This document shows positions 8,737 through 17,623 of a stretch of 20,085 nt of DNA, in pieces. A program made the translations under genes and the position numbers. The notes under the pieces are model-generated. The model had not been told where the DNA came from. It saw nothing but the letters and a program-made list of their open reading frames with translations, and made no database searches. The stretch's first letter is position 1, and the number at the start of each line of letters is the position of its first letter. This stretch comes from Dictyocoela muelleri (lineage: Eukaryota; Microsporidia): NCBI GenBank assembly GCA_016256075.1, contig SDVU01000116.1, positions 1 through 20,085 on the forward strand. Direction: 5' to 3'.

Positions 8737-9453
8737 TGAATATTAGGTATTGTACGAGCATAAGCTCGCCAACCATCTGTAGTTACAATAGAACCAGATA
8801 CAATAAATCTTTCAAGAATTATTTTTATGGTTGTTGCGTTCTTATTTGGAACAGAAATCATAAAATAATTTTTGTTACCTCTTTCTATACCACTAATGTA
8901 CTATTGATTATTATCCATCATCCCCTGTTATATTTTCTTCTGAATAAAATAAACTCATCAATTTTAATTATTGCTCTCTACCACTAAGACATATACCACC
9001 AATTGGTTCTTGTATATTTATCAATTCATTTGCAATTATATCACGAAAAGAACTAAATAAATTCAGGAGAGTCTTTTTATATATCCTCGACTCTCTAGCA
9101 TTAATCCCTATCTCTTTATCTTTATATATTTTTACACTGAAACTATAAACTTGTAAAATGTAATTTTGACTACAAATACAAAAGTATTTGATGTTAGATT
9201 TACAGTTTTCCAGGATAGCTTTTAAAAAACTTATTTAATTGAGTTTTTTTATATTCAACATAACTGACTTTTTATTTCCTCACAACACACATAATTTTTC
9301 ATTCGGAATGAGTTTGTGTTTTACAAAAAACTCAATCACTTCTATATTGTCACTACTTAATCTATAGATGTCTGATTCAGAGAACTCTGCTTCTCTGATA
9401 TCTGTTAGACTATAAATGCGTTTCGATAATTTCAATATTCTTACTCTTACCAT
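8737..9453 (-). pseudogene. C-terminally truncated ISXO2/IS1595-like transposase
   Basis: The frame starts at the ATG at 9453 (MVRVRILKLSKRIYSL) and stays mostly in one frame, with in-frame stops, to about 8930. VIEFFVKHKLIPNEKLCVL resembles the zinc-ribbon lead-in. LLNLFSSFRDIIANELINIQ followed by EPIGG matches the segment just before the first catalytic block. In another frame, GIERGNKNYFMISVPNKNAT and GSIVTTDGWRAYA give the central strands and the second catalytic Asp. The reading stops at 8737, before the region that normally carries VNH and the third catalytic residue, so the protein is truncated as well as interrupted. The sequence is closer to the ERG...TDGWRAY subgroup than to the two Merlin genes at the left of the window. 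No TIR at ~9500 was found. Confidence 0.73.
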
Positions 9454-9959
9454 GTCCCTTTCACTAAGTTTTATTTTATTAAATTTTATTTAATTTTTTA
9501 TTTAATCCTTACTATTTTTTTAAAACAGCTAATTTGCTCAAAAGCAGCCAATTTTCCTTTTATCCAGATTTATTTATTGTTTCAGTTTATTTTGATAATT
9601 GTTGTATCGATTTTTTGAAATTTATTATTTTGTCTATTTATTTTTTTTAAAATGATATTGGTTTTTAAAAAGCTATTTATGAACTTGAGTTCAGTTCAAA
9701 TAATATCATTATTCAAAAATAAACTAGAGGTAGTATAATTAAAGATTATTTGGTTAATAAAACAAAGATAGTGACGTTACCTAGTGTGTACGGATAAAGT
9801 AATTTTAAAATATATAGAGATCGCGATTTGTTGATTTTTTATTTATTTAAATACATGTAGAGAAAACTCACACGAAATAAATGGCTTTTTAATCAATTTC
9901 TATTTTTCCTACAGTATTTGATTTTTTTTGATTTTTTTGACTGCTTTTGAGTTTGGGAA
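9454..9959. other. AT-rich stretch with no recognizable gene
   Basis: No coding signal on either strand. It contains a weak inverted pair AATGATATT/AATATCATT (~9651 and ~9703) around a GAACTTGAGTTC core. By position it could hold the 3' LTR of the minus-strand retroelement to its right, but no terminal repeat can be demonstrated. Confidence 0.4.
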
Positions 9960-9979
9960 GGATCGATGATTTTAATATT

Positions 9980-11000
9980 AGATATTATTTTATCAAAAGT
10001 ATGCTGTGTACATACAGACTTTTTCCCTACTCTAAACGGACGTGTTAGCTTAGTCGGAATTTTAATGATTTTCGCAAATTTTTACATGATAACATTATTC
10101 TCGCTTTTTGAGTATCCTAACACCTCGAAATTCCTAACCATTTTGCATCCACTATGTCTGAGCTGGAATTGTAATAAAAAGTTTTTCGCCTTTCGAAAAA
10201 TGTATGAGTTTTTTTGTTTTGACGTCTGTTATTTTTTAAAGATATCTCTCTTTACTAATGATTTAAGTGCCTCAGGATCAATTGTTTTCATTAAAAAATT
10301 TTCTTCGAATACTGGTATGTCTAAGAATATTTCGGCTAGGCATTGTTTGATTATTATGTTTTGACACAGTTTTAAACAGTACAAAAGCTTTCTCAAGTTG
10401 TGCCATAGTTATTCCTATATTTACTCGCTACATTAAGCCAACTTCAAGGTTTCTTATTTTGACTAATGAATTACCATTTTGATTATAAATTACAGAATGC
10501 ACATGGTTTATTTTGTTGCCAAGGCAGAATCTTTCAAAATTTACTGATACAAATAGTCTTCCATTGTCAGTAAGAATATTTGATAGTTTTCCGTGTTGTG
10601 AGATCCATTTTTGAGTCAGTGCATATATGGTAGTTTTTGAAGCTGTGATGTAGATTATTTCTATTTCAGAGTATCTGTTTAACCAATCTGTCATTACTAA
10701 TATGTGAAAATAGAGGAGTATACATTTATATGAAAGTGTGATGTTTTTATTGGACCCTTAAGGTCAACACAAACTGTTTCTACCACCTTCGTAATTTCAC
10801 TTGTCCAATTGGTATGACAGTATTTTTGTGTGAAAATTTTTTCTCGGTTAAAAGTAATACAATTAAAACATATTTTCCGAATCATTTTTTAATATTTTAT
10901 GATCTGTATGTAGTTTTATAAAGTCTTTTTTGGTGTATGGTATTCAGGGTGTCTAATAATTTCGTGAAGTTGCATGAACTTTTTATAAATTGAGATGTGA
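9980..11000 (-). pseudogene. Ty3/gypsy integrase remnant (fossil)
   Basis: In minus-strand order: a zinc-finger region with LHEIIRHPEYHT and KICFNC (~10985-10850), then VCVDLKGPI, DWLNRYSEIEIIYITASKTT, and LTDNGRLFVSVNFERFC with a catalytic Asp. The block NQNGNSLVKIRNLE lies at 10428-10480. A GPY/F-like tail is suggested around 10100-10200 (GNFEVLGYSKSENNVI). Confidence 0.75.
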
Positions 11001-11036
11001 TTTTTAAATATAGAATCTTGATATGAATCTTGGTGC

Positions 11037-11644
11037 AAGGCTTTGTAACTGCCCACAGCCAAGGTAGGGGGTCATGAATGATAAAATTATTTTTTTAAAA
11101 AAAGAAAATAAATTAATCACATATTTTTTTTCATAATTTTTAACTAAAAATTTATAACTTCAAGGAGACTTAGATCAAATACATTTACCACACCTCCATA
11201 TTTGCATCAAGTCTATTTACCTCCCTATATATTTTTTTAGAATAAATAAACTATTTAACTTAAATAGATTTAAATTTGTGTAATATTACCAATTTTTGCA
11301 AAAGTCACAAATTATAAAAATTTGTCGATATTAAAACATCATCTCAATTATAATCATATTATAGATGTAATAAACATATGAAATCGCATGTAAAAAATAT
11401 ATTTTATAGTTTGCATCAAGTTCGTCCAATCTTTCATGATAAGTAAATGGACTTAATCTGAATTTATTATGATAATTTATTCTGGTATAAATAAAATCTA
11501 GTTTGTATCTTTATTGATATAAATATTCTATCATTCGACTATGTAGAAATATCATTAAAATCGTGAATAAGTATTTTATTATTTAATTTTTTTTTCTTAA
11601 GCCTGTAAAACTGCCCACATAAATGTGGGTAGTTTTACAGCCTT
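11037..11644. mobile_element. Small TIR element (MITE) inserted in a minisatellite
   Basis: AAGGCTTTGTAACTGCCCACA at 11037-11057 is matched inverted at 11624-11644 (17 of 21 positions). The 600-bp interior is AT-rich and non-coding, with a direct repeat of TTTGCATCAAGT (~11204 and ~11413) and an inverted pair related to AAGTCTATTTACC/AAGTAAATGGACTT. On both sides lies the same 19-bp minisatellite text AATCTTGATATGAATCTTG (11014-11032 and 11652-11670), which suggests insertion within the repeat tract. No short target duplication is evident at the TIR tips, so the superfamily is unknown. Confidence 0.6.
11599..11644. repeat. Near-perfect palindrome at the right end of the small TIR element
   Basis: AAGCCTGTAAAACTGCCCACA and its inverted partner at 11624-11644 pair at 19 of 21 positions around a 4-bp loop (TAAA). 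The right arm is also the element's right TIR, so two TIR tips lie head-to-head here. Confidence 0.85.
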
Positions 11645-11645
11645 G

Positions 11646-12045
11646 CTTCTTAATCTTGATATGAATCTTGAATTGAATCTTGAATTGAATATCGAATTGA
11701 ATCTTGATTTGAATCTTGATTTGAATCTTGATTTGAATCTTGATTTGAATCTTGATTTGAATCTTGATTTGAATCTCGAATTTAATTTTGATTTGAATCT
11801 TGATTTGAATCTTGATTTGAATCTTGATTTGAATCTTGATTTGAATCTTGATTTGAATCTTGATTTGATTCTTGATTTGAATCTTGATTTGAATCTTGAT
11901 TTGAATCTTGATTTGATTATTGATTTGAATCTTGATTTGAATCTTGATTTGGTTCTTGATTTGAATCTTGATTTGATTCTTGATTTGATTCTTAATTTTG
12001 TTCTTGATTTGGTTCTTGATTTGGTTCTTTATTTTAATCTTCTTT
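11646..12045. repeat. 12-bp minisatellite, unit AATCTTGATTTG
   Basis: Roughly 30 tandem copies, with variants such as GTTCTTGATTTG clustered at the right end and AATCTTGAATTG at the left. On the plus strand it creates a spurious NLDL-repeat ORF (11625-12089). On the minus strand one frame reads (NQDS)n with NQEP variants, directly downstream of the RNase H end and upstream of the integrase zinc finger. It therefore probably began as a linker in the retroelement's pol. Confidence 0.9.
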
Positions 12046-12089
12046 GCTTTTCGTATGTAAATAATTTGTTTTTATTGTATTTAAATTAA

Positions 12090-12690
12090 TATTTCTTAAT
12101 AAAAGATCAACTTCTATGTTACTTTCACTTTGAAAATCTCTGAAATCGTAATTAAAGTCTTTTATTAGTATTTTCCATCTGGTTAAACGTTTGTTAAATC
12201 ACCATTAATAACATTATTTTTGTAGTCAGAGAAAATATTTATTTTTGAATTGTAGATTATGGGATTGAAATTTCGTAACGTTAGCACTATTGATAGGCCT
12301 TTTTCTCATACGTAGTATAATTTTTATTCTATTTATGAAAAAAAAATTCGCTAAATATACCAAAAAGCTTTTTTATGCGTTAATATGGGTCCGAAACTTT
12401 ACATCAGATGCATCGCATTTCAAGTCAGAGGATTCTTTCAAGTTACGATGAGCTAATACAATCATTTTTTATTTCAGATATTATTCCGCTAATTATTTTC
12501 TTTTTGTTTCATGTAAGAGAAAATATTATGTTTTTCTTCTTCAGTTTATCGTAAACCTGTGCGGGTTTTATATATAGATAGGGCGGGGTCTAAAACAATG
12601 GATATGCTTATCAATTTATCTAATTTTTTTCTGGTTTTAGGTGTTCGAAGCTTTAAATCGGAAATATCAATTGTGTTGGCTTTTTTTTTA
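12090..12690 (-). pseudogene. Ty3/gypsy RT thumb and RNase H remnant (fossil)
   Basis: Directly beside the inserted TIR element, the minus strand reads LKLRTPKTRKKLDKLIS (RT-thumb/connection style). Near 12090-12210 it reads KRLTRWKILIKDFNYDF followed by FQSESNIEVDLL, the characteristic end of gypsy RNase H. The part between is poorly preserved. Confidence 0.68.
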
Positions 12691-12693
12691 TTT

Positions 12694-13245
12694 GGCAAAA
12701 GTTAAAAATACGGTCGGAGGGGAAATTAAATGGTCGGCAGAAAAAAATTAATAAGGGTTATTTATAAAAGAGAGGTATATATTTATAAGGTAGAGTTAAT
12801 TTATTTTAGCCACTCTAGTATGAATTTTGCTGTAGATAACTTATGAAAGTTTAATATTGACAAAAATTTTAATTTAAAAATGGATAGAAAAATTAAAGGG
12901 TGTTGTTAAAATAAAAGGCGGAGGGGAAAAATAAAAGGTGGAAAAATGAATTGTTAATTTTTTGGGGATCTTATTTAAACCCCACCCTAAAAAGAACCTT
13001 ATAAAAAACACACCCAAAGGCACATTATAAAAAACTAATTTTATAAGAATATTTTGATCCGCTTTATGAATTTTACAGTTTAAAAAAAGTATAAAATATA
13101 AATTTTTATTGCCCTTATAATTCTCCTCCGCCCTTATAATTTTCCTCGCTGATCTTATAATTTTCACTTTTTCTTTTATATTAATTATTGCTGATTTCCC
13201 TCCGACCGTATAATTTTCCCTCTGACCGTATATTTAACTTTTGCC
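12694..13245. mobile_element. 552-bp MITE with 8-bp target duplication
   Basis: TIR tips read GGCAAAAGTTAAAAATACGG on the left and, inverted, GGCAAAAGTTAAATATACGG on the right. The flanks carry TTTTATTT at 12686-12693 and 13246-13253, an 8-bp target duplication. Inside each arm are several related G-rich motifs of the type GGTCGGAGGGGAAA or GGCGGAGGGGAAA, so the arms pair over long tracts. The motif GGGGAAAAATAAAAGG is close to the terminal motif of the second Merlin element (GGGGAAATAAAAGG), and the 8-bp duplication also suits Merlin. It is therefore probably a non-autonomous Merlin relative. It interrupts the RT thumb of the retroelement around it. It contains no real gene. Confidence 0.85.
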
Positions 13246-13254
13246 TTTTATTTA

Positions 13255-13900
13255 TTATAAATACAGATATTTAATTTCTTCACATGCAAAATTCGACTTA
13301 TCTAAGTTTACTGAAATCCCGTGTGATTTAATTTTCTCAAATATAAAAAAACATAAAATGTTCATAATGATCTTCCAAAGTTTGAGAATGGTGATAAAAT
13401 CATCAAGATATATCTTTATGTAATTGAGGTCACTTAATATTTTTATAATAGCATATTTGAGTGTCCGTGGAGCATTCGTGAACCTAAATGGCATGTGTAA
13501 GATGAGTAGGATCTTTCAAAGAAATAACCCCGTTTTCTCTACATTGGAATATTTCATAGTGATTTGATAAACCATTTATCAGATGATTTTTTTTTAAAAA
13601 AAGCAGCGAGCCATTAATGTCGAATATATAAGTTGCTATGAGAGGTAATGGATCTCAGCTTTTTATAACTGCTTTATTTTGGCCCTCTATAATCGATTAG
13701 TATTCTTAATTTTTCATTTTTCTTGCTGTAACGAATGAAGGCAAACAAAAAGATGTATTTGTTTTTCTAATAATTTTATCATTTTCAAGATCTGTTAAAT
13801 GATTAAGTAATTCTTTTTGTAGACAAACGGGCACCATATAATTTCTTGTGTTTATCATTTGCGTATGTTGGTAGGGGTCGGTTATATCTCAAGAAGTATT
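13255..13900 (-). pseudogene. Ty3/gypsy reverse transcriptase remnant (fossil)
   Basis: PVCLQKELLNHLTDLENDKI near 13770-13840 matches the RT N-terminal block that precedes the fingers. The ORF at 13255-13494 reads MPFRFTNAPRTLKYAIIKIL, then KIYLDDFITI (catalytic YxDD box) and GISVNLDKSNFACEEIKYL, a classic gypsy palm-to-thumb run. Confidence 0.83.
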
Positions 13901-13920
13901 CAATAATACTTTTGTTAAAC

Positions 13921-14179
13921 CTGAAACCTGAATACTCGGAGTTCCTCTTAAAGCCTAAATTTATTACTAAAATATTTTGAATTGCATTTATTAAACTTTT
14001 CGCTATTATTATTCTCTTGTCCTCACAAATTACATTTATTTTATATTTTAAAAGTGAAAATTAAATTTTTTTTAAAAAATTTATAATAATGAAAATTATA
14101 TTTTAAATTGTGGTAATAATACTAGATTATACCTTATCTCAAAATTTTAAAGATAGCACATGAAACTAATTCATTTTTC
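13921..14179. other. AT-rich junction between two retroelement fragments
   Basis: No coding signal is recognizable. It lies between the RT start of one minus-strand retroelement and the integrase tail of another, so it could include LTR or leader sequence, but no repeat demonstrates this. Confidence 0.35.
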
Positions 14180-14460
14180 CTCTATTTTTGACCAATTTCT
14201 CTTTTTTCCTATTATTTTTATTTTGAACGGACCATTGTACTGTTTATCAAACTTTTTTGCTAAAAAATTTTTTATGTATACTAAATCGCCTATTTTTAAA
14301 TTATTATCAGATATCTTTCGAATATGAAATTTCTAACATTTCTTAATTTCTCTTTTTATATTTAAAGGATCATAAAAATCATACCCAGTAAGCAAACATG
14401 TTGGTGATGTTTTTAAATTTCTATTAAAATTATTATTAATTTTGTTTTTCAATATATGTT
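14180..14460 (-). pseudogene. Ty3/gypsy integrase C-terminal fragment (fossil)
   Basis: The minus strand reads CLLTGYDFYDPLNIKREI, then LKIGDLVYIKNFLAKKFDKQ and YNGPFKIKIIGKKRN. This is the end of an integrase with a good GPY/F module (GPF). It lies upstream, in minus-strand order, of the RT at 13900, so it must come from a different copy. Its own 5' part is lost; the palindrome at 14477 and the pogo element lie where it would continue. Confidence 0.75.
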
Positions 14461-14476
14461 TTTATTGAGTTAAAAA

Positions 14477-14530
14477 TTTTGATCTATCCTAAAAATTACT
14501 TTCGGGGTAATTTTTAGGATAGATCAAAAA
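14477..14530. repeat. 54-bp palindrome related to the Merlin terminus
   Basis: TTTTGATCTATCCTAAAAATTA and its exact inverse flank a ~10-bp loop (CTTTCGGGG region). The tip TTTTGATCTATCC closely resembles the second Merlin element's tip (TTTTGGATCTATCC), so this may be two TIR ends joined with the interior lost. It abuts the pogo element at 14533. Confidence 0.8.
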
Positions 14531-14532
14531 AA

Positions 14533-16391
14533 CAGTAGAACCCCGCTTTGGGGGATCCTCCAAATGATGAAACACATGTTTACGGTGATAACCCTTTAGG
14601 GCGACTTTTAAGCCTATTAACAAATTTAAATTTGGGAGTTTTAGCTTTAAAAATTCCGCTTTGGGGGGAATTTCACTTTTTAAAAATAATAATTTTTTGT
14701 CCATGAAAAAATTACTCGTGAAGACAAAATTAAAATTCCAGAATTACTCAAAAATAACTCATGTAAAGACAAAGAATTTATAGAAAAATATAAAATTTCT
14801 AAAGGAGCATTGCATAGAATTAAAAAAACACAAAAACAATATTGGGACAATCAACCAAATCCCTTGGGTATACCTCTAAATATGAATTTTCTGAAGCTAT
14901 TTATGATGCATTTTACAAGTTTAGAGCAAGAGGTTTGCCTATAAACAGAACTATTTTAAAAATTATAGGCAAACGAATGGCAGAAAAATTAGCTGTTGAT
15001 AATTTTAAAGAATCAAATGGTTTGATTAATCGTTTTACGAAGAAATATAATCTTAATTTTAAATCTTTAAAGGGGTAATCAAATTCTGCCAGTCATCTAG
15101 ATGCCATCAAATTCATAAAAGAATTAAAAAGTCTTTTTAAAAAATACAAAAAATCGATTTCTTCAATTGCGATGAGACATCTTTATTTTACAAAGTAATG
15201 TCTAATAAAAGTTTCATTGGAGAAAAAGAAACATCATCAGGATATAAGAATAATAAACAGCGTTTGACATTACTTCTCACCTGTTCATTCGTGGGTGAAA
15301 AATTAAACCCTTTGATCGTGGGGAAATTTAAATCGCCTAGATGTTTAAAGGGCGTCAGCATAAAATCATTAAAAATCGAATACGAATCTTCAAAAAAGGC
15401 CTGTATGACACGCAATATTTTTATAAATTGGTTATCTAGATTAAATGTTGAAATGCAAAATGAGAACCGAAAAATAGCTTTATTGCTATATAATGCAACC
15501 TGTCATATTACTTATGAAAAATTTTCTGACATTGAAATCATCTCACTACCTAAAAACACCACTTCTCTAATTCAGTCACTAGACCAAGGAATAATCAAAT
15601 CGTTTAAAGATAAATATAAAAACATATTGGTAAGTTCATTTTCATTTAACAGTGACTTAGAAAAAAAAATATGATCAAATTGTAAAAAATATTACTGTTT
15701 TGAATGCCTTATCTATTTCAAGTTTAGCAAAAGCAGAGGTAACTGAAGAAACGATTAAAAATTGTATTGTTTCCGGAAGGCAATTAATTATCAAAATAAA
15801 GAATTCGTAAAAATAAATTTCAGAGTGGGAAATGAAAATGAATTAAAAAATGAAAATATTTCAAAAAATGAAAATGAATTAAAAAATGAATTTGAATGTA
15901 AAAATAAATTTGAATTTGAGAAAAATATAGATAATAATATAATAAAACAGATCATAGACGAAATAATAGTTGAATACAAAAACATGGATGAAGATGAAGA
16001 TTCTGAAAAAGAAAGTTTTATAGAAAGTAATAGCGATGATGAGGTTTCCTTCTACAATAATGACCTTGTCAACATCGAAAATACTTTTAAGCAGCTGCTT
16101 TAACAAGTAAAAAAGCTTTGTCCATAGCAAATATTAGACTTTTATAAGTTTAAATCAAAAATAATCACAAACATAAAGCTTAAAAGGGGTGTGGTAGGAA
16201 ATATAATGGATTTTTTTAATAAAAAAATAAGTTTATTTAAATTACTTTTATTAAAAATTCACAATTTTTGAAAAAAAATATAATTCACTTATTTAAAGAT
16301 TCTTAGACAGTTTAAATAGAAAAATAAAAAACCCTGTTTTGTGGGAAACTCTCGTTTGGGGAACATTTTCCCCCTAACCGGGGTCCTACTG
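14533..16391 (+). mobile_element. pogo/Tigger (Tc1/mariner superfamily) transposon
   Basis: The left tip CAGTAGAACCCCGCTTTGG and the right tip, reverse-complemented, CAGTAGGACCCCGGTTAGG match at 18 of 22 positions including the following GGG. CAGT(A) ends are typical of pogo/Tigger. A TA follows the right end (16392-16393), but the left flank is A-rich next to a palindrome, so the TA duplication is not intact on that side. At 1859 bp with one transposase gene it is close to full length. Confidence 0.87.
14702..16103 (+). pseudogene. Broken Tigger/pogo transposase
   Basis: Domains run in family order. An N-terminal pipsqueak-type helix-turn-helix (ITREDKIKIPELLKNN...YKISKGALHRIKKTQ) spans ~14710-14840; its true start is unclear, since the ATG at 14703 is in a different frame. 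A CENP-B/Tc5-type HTH follows (14842-15078: FRARGLPINRTILKIIGKRM, FKESNGLINRFTKKYNL). The DDE_1 core starts with FNCDETSLFYK (Asp codon 15171), then RLTLLLTCSFVGEKLNPLIV. In LLLYNATCH (codon 15487-15489) a Tyr stands where the family's second catalytic Asp is expected. SLDQGIIKSFK carries the third Asp (15582). A C-terminal part with NCIV and an acidic tail (NMDEDEDSEKESF) ends at 16103. Three or more frame changes plus the missing Asp make it inactive. Confidence 0.85.
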
Positions 16392-16393
16392 TA

Positions 16394-16520
16394 TCAATTT
16401 TAAAGGGACAATGAAACCGATCGAATTTATAAGCAAAATAGAAAATTTTAATATCTTGAATTAATAAATTTTTTATTTGAAAATAAATTTTTAAGAAAAT
16501 AATACTATATATTATATTAT
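16394..16520. other. AT-rich spacer
   Basis: No gene or repeat is recognized between the pogo right end and the dispersed repeat. Confidence 0.4.
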
Positions 16521-16735
16521 ATTACATGCTGACAACATCCATAGCTGACAACCCGGAGAGTTGTCTCCAACCATAGTCTTATGACCTTTGGTTCCTGGTG
16601 TTTCAATAATACGTCACTTCATAAGCTAACCAGAAGCCCAGCTGTATACGCGATTTTCGTTTTATCAATGACTCGGCAGGATACAGGTAATTAGAGGCTT
16701 TTTTTTCATGATATTTTATTTATCACTACTTTTTG
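16521..16735. repeat. Dispersed repeat, copy 1
   Basis: This ~215-bp segment begins ATTACATGCTGACAACATCC and matches 19877-20085 in the same orientation. The second half, from AGAAGCCCA through GACTCGGCAGGATACAGG to TATCACTACTTTT, is nearly identical. The first half is much more diverged. GC content is noticeably higher than the surroundings, and a GACAAC...GTTGTC hairpin lies near 16546. It could be an LTR or solo LTR, or a conserved non-coding element; no coding frame is preserved. Confidence 0.75.
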
Positions 16736-16905
16736 CCGAGATGCGTCGCCGCACTCATCTTCACACCTAGGAGAGTCCCTTCTGCTTCATTGTCATATTA
16801 GACCAAGTCTTAATCAGCTATACCACAGTGAAACAACTGTATATTATTAAATATTTCTATTGTTTTTGACCGCTTAATGTCATTCCCTCATTATTTATTA
16901 AAGAG

Positions 16906-16977
16906 TGACGTCAGCGGGATTCGAACCACGATATTAAATTTTACAATCAAGAGTGTTAACCACTGAGCTATCTGGCC
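16906..16977 (-). tRNA. Degenerate tRNA-like sequence (probable tRNA pseudogene or tRNA-derived repeat)
   Basis: On the minus strand it starts GGCCAGATAGCTCAGTGG. It contains a good A-box (TAGCTCAGTGG, complement of 16960-16970) and a perfect B-box (GGTTCGAATCC, complement of 16917-16927) at tRNA spacing. The arms do not pair well: only about 4 of 7 acceptor pairs form, the T stem is mismatched, and the D and anticodon stems are poor. A TTGTAAA loop would put GTA (Tyr) at the anticodon. A functional tRNA is unlikely, but an internal Pol III promoter of this quality is hard to explain by chance. Confidence 0.45.
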
Positions 16978-17075
16978 ATTAAACCGAGAGATTTTAATAT
17001 TTCAACTTATATACTGTTATTTATTTATATATCGATTTTTATAATTTTATTTTATTAAATTTTTGTTAAATTTTT

Positions 17076-17147
17076 GTTGAAGTGGGAGTTGAACGCACTA
17101 CTTAATAGTTAATCAATTTCACGATTACCACACTGGGTCACAACACC
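17076..17147 (-). tRNA. Second degenerate tRNA-like sequence
   Basis: The minus strand reads TGTTGTGACCCAGTGTGG, then GCGTTCAACTCCCAC and TTCAACA. A weak A-box (TGACCCAGTGTGG) and a B-box-like TTCAACTCC are present, four of five T-stem pairs form, and the ends can pair TGTTG/CAACA. The D and anticodon arms do not fold. It is probably a tRNA pseudogene. Confidence 0.33.
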
Positions 17148-17290
17148 TTAATACAATATCCTTTATTTATAATTAAATCTTGTATTTTTTAAAAATAACT
17201 CTTTAAATCAAAATTAAGAAAATTTATTCAATTTTAATCAACCACATTTGAAAAGCCCCATATAAAATTTATAAATATCCTTATATATGT

Positions 17291-17322
17291 TAAAAGATTT
17301 TTTTAAAAGAAAAGATTTTTTT
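17291..17322 (+). repeat. Left direct flank of the large palindrome
   Basis: TAAAAGATTTTTTTAAAA followed by GAAAAGATTTTTTT matches 18474-18505 at 31 of 32 positions, in the same orientation, on the other side of the palindrome. Confidence 0.75.
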
Positions 17323-17345
17323 TTAAAAATACAGGGCTTTGCAGA

Positions 17346-17590
17346 GTTATAAACCCGTTTTTGAAAACTTATAAGCCCATTTTTGCAAACTTATAAGCAC
17401 ATTTTTGTAAACTTATAAACCCATTTTTGCAAACTTATAAGCCCATTTTTGCAAACTATAAGCCCATTTTTGCAAATTTATAAGCCCATTTTTGCAAATT
17501 TAAATAAGTCCATTTTTGCAAAACTATAAACCCATTTTTGCAAACTTATAAACCCATTTTTACAAACTTATAACCCATTTTAATAAACTA
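17346..17590 (-). repeat. Left 22-bp tandem array
   Basis: About 11 copies of TTATAAGCCCATTTTTGCAAAC, with variants (cacatttttg, gtccattt) and small indels. It is the inverse of the right array and more diverged than it. Confidence 0.92.
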
Positions 17591-17623
17591 ATTCATTTTT
17601 AAAAAACATTAATTATTAAATGG

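Larger units (their letters stand above)
9960..13920 (-). mobile_element. Degenerate Ty3/gypsy retroelement (fossil), minus strand, with nested insertions
   Basis: On the minus strand, reverse transcriptase (13900-13255), RT thumb plus RNase H (12690-12090) and integrase (~11000-10000) follow in canonical order. A 552-bp TIR element (12694-13245) interrupts the thumb region. A 12-bp minisatellite and a second TIR element (11037-11644) sit between RNase H and integrase. No LTRs were recognized. The copy has many breaks (more than ten), so it is old; the nested elements are younger than it. Gag and protease are absent from this copy. Confidence 0.78.

Noticed and set aside
8389-8739. 116-codon plus-strand ORF
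   Set aside because: It reads through the MITE-like region, including its perfect hairpin and repeated termini; composition is not protein-like.
9966-10364. 132-codon plus-strand ORF
   Set aside because: It is antisense to the integrase tail region of the minus-strand retroelement and has no recognizable domain.
11625-12089. 154-codon plus-strand ORF encoding an NLDL repeat
   Set aside because: It is a by-product of the 12-bp minisatellite, begins inside a TIR, and lies antisense to a retroelement pol linker.
12874-13167. 97-codon minus-strand ORF
   Set aside because: It lies entirely within the 552-bp MITE and across its inverted motifs.
14489-14704. 71-codon minus-strand ORF
   Set aside because: It crosses the palindrome and the pogo left TIR; no similarity to any family is visible.
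15791-16130. Minus-strand hydrophobic ORFs near the Tigger tail
   Set aside because: They are antisense to the Lys/Glu/Asn-rich transposase tail, whose complement automatically reads as F/I/S-rich.
16740-16860. A third possible tRNA on the minus strand (GTGGTATAGCTGATTAAG...)
   Set aside because: There is an A-box-like start only; no B-box or pairing arms were found.
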